From Rhynchopus sp. YZ270_cl-10 (Eukaryota > Euglenozoa > Diplonemea > Diplonemida > Diplonemidae): a DNA stretch of 64,000 nucleotides. This document shows positions 32,812 to 41,729 of this stretch, in pieces (position 1 is the first letter of the stretch; every line of letters begins with the position of its first letter). The notes beneath the pieces were generated by a model that saw only the letters and a list, made by a program, of their open reading frames with translations, did no database searches and was not told where the DNA came from. The stretch spans positions 992,001 through 1,056,000 of the forward strand of contig OZ037840.1 in NCBI GenBank assembly GCA_964035575.1. Direction: 5' to 3'. The position numbers and the translations under genes were made by a program.

Positions 32812-34333
32812 ATCGGCGGGTGACTTAGCTCGGACGAGTTCTGCTTCAGATACTCTGCAATGTCTGAGTTAAAGTGTGTGTGTGTGTGTACAGTGGTATT
32901 TCATATTGCGACGCAACGACTTTTCTTTGCTATTCTGCCGACGCTTTCGAAGTTGCCTCTAAAATTCCGACTCCGGTTGGTATTTTTGGATCTGCGCTTG
33001 TTGTGCGTTTGCTGTTTTAATTTTGCAATTTCTTTCTTTGTGATTCATGTATTCACATTCCACGTTTTTTTTTTTTATGTTTTGCGTGTCTCCTTTAACT
33101 TCTTAAGATGCAGGTGATGTCTGTGCACGATGAAGCACATTTTGTCTTTTGCGTCTTACCTTTTCCATTTTCGTCTTTTTGTTTTGAGGAACTTGTGATA
33201 AAACGTACCCACGTACGTTCAGTATCGGTAGTCAATAGTAGTCAAATCGTGGGCGGGGGTTAGTGTAGCGTGAACGCACTATCTCTTCCTGCGGCAGTAA
33301 AATTGTTATTTATTTGGCTGTAATCTACTTACATCGTATTCACAGAGGACTCGTCTTCGTCGGCACAGCCTTTGATATTGGGCGGCACCCACATTTCCAA
33401 ATCAACCCTGTGTTATTTTTAGTTCATTTTTTTAGAAGCCCAATGTAATTTTGATTCAGTAATCGGGCATTTTTTTTTGATTGGGTTTGTTTTTTGTTTT
33501 TTGTTTTATTTTGGACTGCCTCTTCATATGTTGTACCTAACGTCACTGCCCACACAACCTTTCCCATAATGTGCGCACCCACCCGTGTTTGCGTGCATCT
33601 GTCATGTTAGCTTTTCTGTTCGCGAATGGATAAGTGCATGGCTGAATATTTTTTTCATTGGTTGTGCTTGGCTACTTGTTTGTGTGTCTTTGTTACCCAA
33701 CGCAAGGGAAACACAGCACGATTTGACGGTTTTTTCGGACCAGCATAGTTGGAGCAGAGAGAAGGGGGCGCAGTGTTGTTGGGAGGTAGATGATCAACTT
33801 CCGTCTCGTGGACACATTCGTTCATTGCAAAGCCGCACGCACCGTGTTGTGATGAGGAGTGGACAGTCCTTGGGATGGCAGCATTTTTTGTTTCCAAATA
33901 CTGTCTCTCGTGTTCTTGTATGTTTCATTTTTCTTTCCCCCTTGCTTGCGTGTATTTTTTTGTTTCTGATTTTTCTCAATTTTTTTTGGTCCAACAAAGA
34001 GGGGGTTCAAAGGAAAGTTCTGGAAATCAGAGCACTTTTGTACGGTGTATTGTACCCCTGCAATAGGCTGTATTATTTTTTCTGTCGGCACAGCGTGAGA
34101 CGCCAAGAGAGATGTTGTGGTCTCCCCTGCTCTCTCTTGGCCTCGACGATCTGCCACCAAAAGTTCGGTGAAGTGAACGAGAGTGTCTGTAAGCTTCACA
34201 ACTCTTCAGACGGTGGGTCGCTGGCTGACCGCCCCCATTCAGCCAAAGCAGTTGGCACCAAACTAAAATGCTTTTAAAATAAAACAAAAAGCAATGCAGA
34301 CAGAACCAATCAATGTTTCGTGTTCATCATCTT
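32812..34333. other. Spacer, T-rich
   Basis: No supportable gene. A 230-codon open frame at 33585-34277 has low GC and no domain signature. Contains poly-T runs and a GT-rich stretch after the Cys-rich gene's stop. Confidence 0.55.
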
Positions 34334-34828
34334 ATTTTTCTGTCACCTCATGAAATGAAGGAGGAAATAGAACGCATTTTGAACACACTTTTGCAGTTCT
34401 GGGGGGACGAACCGCGCTGCAGAGACACCTCCTCACCCAAACAGGTCGAGGTGCGTTTCACCACAACCTTCTCCATATGGGTTTTATCGTGTGATGAGTG
34501 TTACTGGGGGGGGGGGCGAATAAGAGATGTGGCATCTCTTATTAGGCGAACGGACGAGCCAAAAATAAAAAAATTTTTTTGGGGGAAAAAAAGCAAATAG
34601 ACATTTTCGCCGGAGGCAAAAAAATTTTTTTGACCACTTTTTTGCCAGACCGGGTAGACAGGGTAAAATTTCAAAATGTTTTTTCAAGATAAAACCCTGG
34701 TGCGTGCAAAAAAAAAAAAAAAAAAAAATACCCCCAAAATCTCAACCTGATCTCTTATTCGGCCCTGATCTCTTATTCACCCCTGATCTCTTATTCGCCC
34801 CCCCCCCCCCAGTAAGTTTCTATTTTTA
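34334..34828 (+). repeat. 180-bp dispersed repeat, copy 3, split by a MITE
   Basis: The left part (34334-34503) and right end (from 34813) match the uninterrupted copies at 5607 and 23752. The gap is exactly the 309-bp MITE plus a duplicated TA. Confidence 0.88.
34504..34812. mobile_element. Stowaway-like MITE (TA target duplication)
   Basis: 309 bp, ends CTGGGGGGGGGGGCG...CGCCCCCCCCCCCCCAG, with inverted repeats continuing through CGAATAAGAGAT (about 25 bp). TA flanks both sides (34502-34503 and 34813-34814), and sibling copies of the host repeat give the empty site with one TA. Three tandem CTGATCTCTTATTC units lie inside the right end. This is the layout of Tc1/mariner-derived MITEs. Confidence 0.9.
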
Positions 34829-35037
34829 TACCGACAAGCGTAGCTTAAAGGAGAAATAGTTCCTCAGATACGGTCGCCAATCACCCCTCAAACAGGGTAA
34901 TTGTGCAATCAATGGAAAAACCTTTTTTCCTTTTACATACCTATCAGAGTTACTATTTTTAAACGACCCCGTTCAAAAAGAGCCAGAAAGGTTTTTATTG
35001 TGTTGGCTGTATGTGGACCAAAAAAAAAAAGAAGCCG

Positions 35038-35101
35038 GTGGAGATTGCACAAACTGTGGCAACACAACCGAAGCAACTACACTACTCCAACAATTTATCA
35101 A
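35038..35101 (+). repeat. A-family short dispersed repeat, copy 3
   Basis: GTGGAGATTGCACAAACTGT, GGCAACACAACCGAAGC and CAACAATTTATCA; close to the copy at 5022. Confidence 0.75.
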
Positions 35102-35676
35102 GGAAAATATAAAGTCTACCTTCCGCAAAAAAGGAAAATCATGCACCACTGAGTACACAGACCTCACCACAGTACACGACGTGGTCTCAGCTCAAATGCA
35201 AAAAAACGCTTCTCCCCAAACGAGGTTTCATCTCATTTCCGGTTTTTATTTATTTATTTATTCGGTACACTGTTCACGAGAGGGCTTTGTATTTCAACTC
35301 TATTTTATTCTACTTGCAATGTGACATTGGTTAAAGTCAGTTCAAGTGAAACCCGAGAGAGGTTGGTACTCGTCCAGGGAGAAGTTTTTTTGTTTTCGTT
35401 TTCGTTTTCTTTTCTTTTATTTTTTTTTTTAAATGACACATACAAGTAAAACGGCCGTCACGACGGGAAATTTTTTTTTTTGTCGGGGAGGTCACGGCCG
35501 TGAAGAAAATCTGAAAAATTTAACGGCCGTGAAATTTTGCATTGATCACGGCCGTGAAATATTTCCACGCTTTTTGCTTGTTTCTTCTTTTTCATTCGTA
35601 GACAGGGCCAACCCCCTTTCCCATCCCTCCCAAGTCATTCTTGGGGGGGTAAAAGCAACATAAAAAATGCAAAAAA

Positions 35677-35880
35677 AATCGGCCCCACTGCGATCGGGAA
35701 GCTGACGACACGAATGAGCACTTATGGTGGTCCTGCCCTGCCTGCGATGCTATACGCTCAGATCCTAGTTTCCACTTCGTCACAACTGCTGACAGGTCGC
35801 CGTGGCCCAGCTGCGTGTCGAACTGTGGAGTTATCCCTACTGCCCTGAAGGACAGTATTGATGCTACCTCCAGCGTCTGA
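35677..35880 (+). pseudogene. Possible LINE C-terminal zinc-knuckle scrap
   Basis: The frame ending with TGA at 35878 reads HCDREADDTNEHLWWSCPAC followed by DAIRSD and PWPSCVSNCGVIPT. This resembles the C-terminal Cys/His knuckle (x-C-x-ETxEHLxxxCP) of some non-LTR retrotransposon proteins. Only about 65 codons remain, with no adjoining reverse transcriptase. Confidence 0.3.
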
Positions 35881-36672
35881 TGGGGAGCATCCTCATACAC
35901 CGGTTGTCTCTGAACAACAGCCTCCGTATCAACAATCTGCCACTCACGCCTGGAGAACAGCTCAGCTGCAACCTTTGTTCCGCCCCACTATGACTTCGAC
36001 CGGATTCCACTCTCACAGGAAATGGACTTATCCAAACCATCACCTGCGTGCCTGCGCTCCTGGCTCTCCTCACTGCGCTGGTCTCCCGCTGCCCGCCCAG
36101 GTTTTCACCCTACTGTTAATTGTAGTTGGAGCGTGTGGCATTTCTGAGCACTTGTACGTGCTCCCGGTTCTTCAGAGTGGCATATTTCTCGTGTTTCAGC
36201 ACTTGTAACCGGTTCTTGAGCAAAGTACTCTTCTCATATTTGATCATAAATTGATGGGCTTTCAGTTGTGGAGCACACATCAATACCGTGAGACGAACCT
36301 CATCTGTGTTGAACCATTTGCGGTGTTCTTCAGCTTCCAGTGCAAAATCTTCCGACAGAATCAGCACACCATTGAACAACTATCCTCCGTCTTTTTTGTC
36401 GGAAAATAGACTGCATCACGTTTTGCACACCTCTGGATCTTCTTCGCTACGTTGGCGAGATACGCGCAGAGGGAGGGGTCCACCCTTTTGCTCCCGTGAA
36501 CTTGTACTGTTTGCCCGATGTTTTCTTTGGCACAAGAGTGATGAACGGGGTTGAGTGAGTCCACACGCATCCTTCTCGGGCAAAGAGTAATAAGAGGTTG
36601 TGAGACGCTTGGGACGCTGCGAATTCAGTATGCAGAACTGGAAGGCAGTGTTGAAACCAGAAGATTACAGAT

Positions 36673-37383
36673 TGTACTGTGTACTGTGTACTGTGTACTG
36701 TGTACTGTGTACTGTGTACTGTGTACTGTGTACTGTGTACTGTGTACTGTGTACTGTGTACTGTGTACTGTGTACTGTGTACTGTGTACTGTGTACTGTG
36801 TACTGTGTACTGTGTACTGTGTACTGTGTACTGTGTACTGTGTACTGTGTACTGTGTACTGTGTACTGTGTACTGTGTACTGTGTACTGTGTACTGTGTA
36901 CTGTGTACTGTGTACTGTGTACTGTGTACTGTGTACTGTGTACTGTGTACTGTGTACTGTGTACTGTGTACTGTGTACTGTGTACTGTGTACTGTGTACT
37001 GTGTACTGTGTACTGTGTACTGTGTACTGTGTACTGTGTACTGTGTACTGTGTACTGTGTACTGTGTACTGTGTACTGTGTACTGTGTACTGTGTACTGT
37101 GTACTGTGTACTGTGTACTGTGTACTGTGTACTGTGTACTGTGTACTGTGTACTGTGTACTGTGTACTGTGTACTGTGTACTGTGTACTGTGTACTGTGT
37201 ACTGTGTACTGTGTACTGTGTACTGTGTACTGTGTACTGTGTACTGTGTACTGTGTACTGTGTACTGTGTACTGTGTACTGTGTACTGTGTACTGTGTAC
37301 TGTGTACTGTGTACTGTGTACTGTGTACTGTGTACTGTGTACTGTGTACTGTGTACTGTGTACTGTGTACCGTGTACCGTGTG
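36673..37383 (+). repeat. (TGTACTG)n = (CAGTACA)n 7-bp array
   Basis: About 100 almost perfect heptamers over 710 bp; the only variants are two TGTACCG units at the right edge. All six frames are open through it, giving long meaningless readings. It sits inside the 6-bp-TSD element. Confidence 0.97.
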
Positions 37384-37651
37384 TTCCTTCAAAGACCTGT
37401 ACAAAAATTTCACGGCCGTTGTTTTTTTTTTAACGGCCGTGAAATTTTTGTACATAAGAAAGGCGCTTTTTTTTCACGGCCGTTTTTTTTTATTTTTCAC
37501 GGCAACGACGGCAGTGGGTCGAGCATTTTTTTTTCATTTCCGTGACGTCCGTTTTACTTGTATGATGACAAATAAAAAAACTATTCAATAAAACGCCTCC
37601 ACCCCCTATTACACCTTTCCGTTTCATTTCTCTCAAAAAAAATGTCTTTTT

Positions 37652-37735
37652 GACCTCAAAGAGGTTTCCTCTTGGCCAAGGTACTCAGTGGGAATAAAAA
37701 ATATCGCCACAGAATATTTATTACACACTTTTCAA
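37652..37735 (+). repeat. 85-bp dispersed repeat, copy 1
   Basis: GACCTCAAAGAGGTTTCCTC, then GGCCAAGGTACTCAGTGGGA and ACAGAATATTTATT. A second copy is at 41310-41407 upstream of the first cyclase gene. Confidence 0.8.
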
Positions 37736-37855
37736 AGCAGTTTTTTTTTTTGTACCTTAGACGCTTTGTTATTACCTTCTATTCAGTAAGAAATGAAATG
37801 AAATAATTTTGCCTCAACACCTTTCCCCCTACCCTCCTACCAGAGTACACAGCAC

Positions 37856-40040
37856 ATGACAATGAGGGGAGGGGGTGCTGCCGGCACCCCACTGCTGCCT
37901 CTGAATAAGGCGGGTGGTACCCCATGCGATGCACCATGCGGTGCACCATGGGGGGACGTCGCCCACGCATTGGAAGGGAACGACGCGTTGGGTCTCTTCC
38001 GCGTTGTGGCGGCCGCAGTGCAGGAGACAACAGACCCCGCAGACCGTGGGCGGGTCTATTCCTGTATATCAGCTGCGCTGGGGGAGAATGAGACCAGGCA
38101 ATACAAAGTATGCCCGGAAATGCGCGCCCAGCATGCTTCCCTGCACAGTCATGCTACCTTCCGAGAGGTCTTCCTCGCAACCGGCGCATTAGAAATGGTC
38201 ATCGCAAAAGAGTTGGGGAGCACCGAGGTTGCCACAGGGCTGCAAGAAGTGGTGGGAAGATGTCTCTGCACAGACTCTGCTGTGACACAGCATTTAATGA
38301 CTACAGCACGGAATGCTACTGCAGAATTACCGGCACAGTCAGGGGTGCACAAGGTTTTGATCGATGCGGTCACTCAAAGTTTTGCGCTTTTCACCATTTG
38401 CCCTGAAAATGAACGCGCCGCTGCGAAAGCCAAAGCCGACCTCCGATCCCAACAACAACGCCTTGAAACATTCTCCCCAGAACCGATAGAGGCACAACTC
38501 GAACCCCCTCTTTCCGACCATTTCAGTGCGGTCCGCCTCTCCCGACAGAGGCTTAATGTGATAAAGGAGCAAAATCGGTATATCGATGTGGTCGCACAAC
38601 GACGTTTACAAGGACCCGCTGTGAAAGCCTCGTGGGAGTTGTGGGGGAGCACCGTGAGGTCGTTACTCAGTTGTCTTGATGCGCAAGAGATGGAGCTGAA
38701 GGGGACGCACGCTGCAGTTAATGTGGAGGTGGGGGGAGGTTCGGGGGAGATAGTGACGCAGTTCAAAGAACGTTCGCAGGAGCAGCTGCGTGGGATAGAA
38801 AGCAAAAAGGCGGACCTTCGAAAGGAGCTGGAAACGCTGTCGGCAGAGGAGTGCAAGCTGAAGCAGGAGATCTCGGAGTTTGAGCAGATCCGGGTAGACA
38901 TCGAGCGAAGGGAGGCTGATATGAAGCGTGCAGTGGAAGAAAAGAACGAACAGATCCAGAGGGCGGAGGAGCTGTGCAGGCGGGAGCGGGCCAGGGTTGA
39001 GAATGTATGTGTTGGTTCATATCAGGTAGTGGAGTTGGTATAGACTAATAATAGTGAGTTTGTATGGGGGGATACGGAAAATTCAAATAAAAATTGACAG
39101 TAGAGATTGCACAACTGTGGCAACACAAACCGAGGCAACTACACTGCTCCAACAATGTATCATAAAAATAAAATCCCCACATTGCACACACAGGTGTACA
39201 ACTTTGTGAAACTCTCTCACAACGTGGCGCAGAAGGTGGTCGCAAACAACAAGAGCAAAGGCACGGAGGCCAAGCAGAAGACGTGCCTCTCCTTCTTTGA
39301 GACTGCAGGGCCGCATCTGCAGAAGTCGCTTGATTTTATGTGCAACGTAAAACGACAAGTTGAGGTATGTCGGCACAGCTTTTCTTTTTATACACCAAAC
39401 ATTGTCAAATATCGACAGAAGGAGCCTGCAAATTGTATTTTCATGCAGTATTTATTTCCAGTGTCTGTGTCCACCGATGCAGTTTTCAACTTCTCTTTGC
39501 TTCACATCACCTTCACATCACCTTCACATCACCTTCACTCATTTGCGAAAAAAACACAACAAATTCGAACGAAAAACAAAAATCAACACTGAAACACCCG
39601 CTTTTTTCACAATACAGGAATACAGCAGAACCGTTACCGAAGGGGAAATCTCTCTCGCAGCATTGTCACAGGAGAAGCCAGGTTTGATGACTGCCGTCGA
39701 CGCAGCGCACACTGTGCTGCGTGGTGTTGTGGATATTGAGCAAGACCTGAAGGCTTTCGAACGAGACGTTACCACTGCGAGCGTCGTGCAGGGGCAGGTG
39801 CGCGATGTGGCACAGCGTCTGGTGCAGACACTGCAGGGGGTACGTCTGGTCAAGGAACAGATCCAACTAATATCCCCCGCCTTCCTCCAAAGCTCTGACA
39901 GCGAGACCAACACCCAGCCCCGCACCCCCGAGGGCCCCTGCGACACCGCCACCTCCGGCATCTCCCCAACCAGCGAAGAGGGATCTAACTCTAGCTTTCG
40001 ACATCTCTCCACGGGGGCGACCAGCGGTGGGTCTTTTTGA
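37856..40040 (+). CDS. Coiled-coil protein of unknown function, 3 exons
   Basis: Exons 37856-39004, 39194-39364 and 39618-40040 (all introns phase 0, donors GTATGT, acceptors CACAG and TACAG) give 580 aa. Not recognised. Residues ~30-190 are mainly helical; a strong heptad-rich coiled coil runs about 300-385 (SQEQLRGIESKKADLRKELE and on to AEELCRRERARVEN). The second and third exons add more helix (DAAHTVLRGVVDIEQDLKAF, GQVRDVAQRLVQTL). The tail is Ser/Thr/Pro-rich and probably disordered. No membrane segment. The first intron carries an A-family repeat. Start: ATG at 37856 or the next at 37862. The domain layout suggests a structural or trafficking role, but that is only a guess. Confidence 0.75.
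39096..39161 (+). repeat. A-family short dispersed repeat, copy 4 (intronic)
   Basis: Lies inside intron 1 of the coiled-coil gene and ends 32 bases before its acceptor; GTAGAGATTGCACAACTGTG, GCAACACAAACCGAGGC and CAACAATGTATCA. Confidence 0.75.
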
Positions 40041-40071
40041 AGGGGATAAAAAAGGGGGAGGGGAGGGGACG

Positions 40072-40127
40072 CACAGCAGAGAATAAGACTCAGGGACCGG
40101 GGGGGACCCGGCTTATTCTCTGCTGTG
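40072..40127 (+). terminator. Hairpin downstream of the coiled-coil gene
   Basis: Perfect 16-bp arms CACAGCAGAGAATAAG (40072-40087) and CTTATTCTCTGCTGTG (40112-40127) with a GC-rich loop, 31 bases after the stop. May act in mRNA 3' end formation or be a small foldback insertion. Confidence 0.6.
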
Positions 40128-40439
40128 AGGGGAGGGAGGGGGAGGGAGGGATTTTTTGTTTCGGATTTTTCTGATTTTCTGATATATGATAGGAGTGGTG
40201 TGCACTACAGATGATCAAAAAGGGTTGATGGGGGGAGAGAGAGAGAGCATTTACCCAGCATTTTTGGACCCCTATTCTGTGAAGGGGAAAATGGCAAAGA
40301 AGGAAGTGGAGGCATGGGAAAGGACGTAGTAAATAGAAAGCAACCCAATGGTTTCTGTTCAAAGATTTTTTTTTTGAGGTGAAAAAAGCGCAGTGAGCCT
40401 TTGGATTTTACCAAATTTCCTCTTTTTTTTGTGGAAAAA

Positions 40440-40495
40440 CTGGCTGTACTGTGAGTGTAAACATCCGAGGATGAGCTGCACAGTACTACTATATA
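40440..40495 (-). repeat. B-family repeat, reverse copy
   Basis: The reverse complement reads GTGCAGCTCATCCTCGGATG followed by TTTACACTCAC, related to the 3'-flank copies at 8366 and 16399. Confidence 0.55.
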
Positions 40496-41309
40496 CCCTT
40501 TTTTTTTTTGTGTGTCCATTCTTTTTTCTGTGCTGTGTGTTTGCCTCTTCCCCAAAATGAGGTGAAAAAAAACACACGTTTTTTTTTTTTTTGCGTTTTT
40601 TTTTTTTTTTTTTTTTGATTTTTCTTTTCAAGGTGGAAGGTGTGTGTGCACGAGAGGCACCATCTTCAAGATTTTTTTTCTTCGTTTTTTTGTCGTGTTT
40701 CGATAACACTGGACGTGTCTTGTGTCTCAGAGGCGTTTTGCAATATCAACCTTTTTTACATTTTTTTTGTCCAATTTTCCTGCGAGGGAAAAAAAAATAA
40801 CAGGTGTTTGGAGACAGCGACATAGTGCCTGTATCTGAGAGCTGTGTTCTGAAGATTATGAATCGGTGTCTTTTTGTTTTATTTTATTTTGTTTTAGAAG
40901 ATTACCTGCAGTGTAGGCAGGTTTAGTGCTCTTTTTGCCATGCTTTTCCTAGACGTGAGAAACATTAAGAATTTTAAAAATAAAGAACCGGAAGAATAAA
41001 AGAAAAAAGACAAAATAGACAGAACACCTTCATCTACAATCGTGTTTTGCATGAAAAGGTGTCGAGCGCTGCACCAGGTACCCTTCTTATACCCCACCAA
41101 TTACAAAACCCCCCCCCTGCCTCCCGCCTCCTGCCTCCCGCTTAGTTTTAGACAAAGAAACAAAAAAAAAAATTCCTGATGAAGGGAAAAAGAAAAGATT
41201 AGGCAGCATGCTCCTTTTTTTTCCAACCCCCCACCCATTCCCCACCACGGACCAAGTCGGGCGCCTGCAGGTGGGGTCGACCGTCGGAACGACATGTGTT
41301 GTAAGCGTA

Positions 41310-41407
41310 TTTTAGGCCTCAAAGAGGTTTCCTCTTCACGGCCAAGGTACTCAGTGGGAAGCGTTTTGCAATAATAAGAGTATCGCTACAGAATATTTAT
41401 TTCACAC
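41310..41407 (+). repeat. 85-bp dispersed repeat, copy 2
   Basis: Second copy of the repeat at 37652-37735, with small insertions around CTTCACGGCC and GCGTTTTGCAATAA. Confidence 0.8.
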
Positions 41408-41729
41408 TTTACGCACAAACAAACCCTGAGGAAAGACCATATTACACAGCTGTCGGATCAGCTGTCGTGATTTCACCTGTCGAAACTACTTAGGTGATGA
41501 TACATGAGTTTATCGGGACAAGTCTAGCTTCGGCGAAACAGCCACCTTCCAAGTTCACATCCAGACTCCATATCTCCACCAAATTAATTCAAAAAAAGAG
41601 ATATTTTTTTGAAAATTTCACCACAGGAATAACCTTTTTCCACCACACATTTCATTTTTCCCTCAACTCAAATACCCCTCCTAATTCCTCCTCTTCCTCC
41701 TCCTCCTCCCTCTCCCCCATCTTTCCACA

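Larger units (their letters stand above)
35439..37564. mobile_element. TIR element with 6-bp TSD ATGACA and CACGGCCGTG palindromes
   Basis: Ends are CATACAAGTAAAACGG inverted repeats (35439-35462 and 37541-37564, one mismatch in 24). The 6-bp direct duplication ATGACA is on both sides (35433-35438, 37565-37570). Several CACGGCCGTGAAA palindromes sit just inside each end, separated by A/T runs. Inside are a LINE-like scrap (35677-35880), unassigned sequence with reverse-strand frames at 36116-36570, and the 7-bp array at 36673-37383. Shares layout with the 3.5-kb element at 44253. Confidence 0.85.
40128..41501. other. Spacer left of the cyclase array
   Basis: No gene supported; long poly-T/poly-A tracts at 40370-40800. 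Contains a reverse B-family copy (40440-40495) and the second 85-bp repeat (41310-41407). Confidence 0.6.

Noticed and set aside
33585-34277. 230-codon open frame after the Cys-rich gene
   Set aside because: T-rich, hydrophobic by composition, no start context, no domain and no splice partner; judged chance.
36551-37591. Long frames reading VYCVLCT-type repeats over the heptamer array
   Set aside because: A heptamer without stop codons leaves every frame open; the flanking sequence is not coding.
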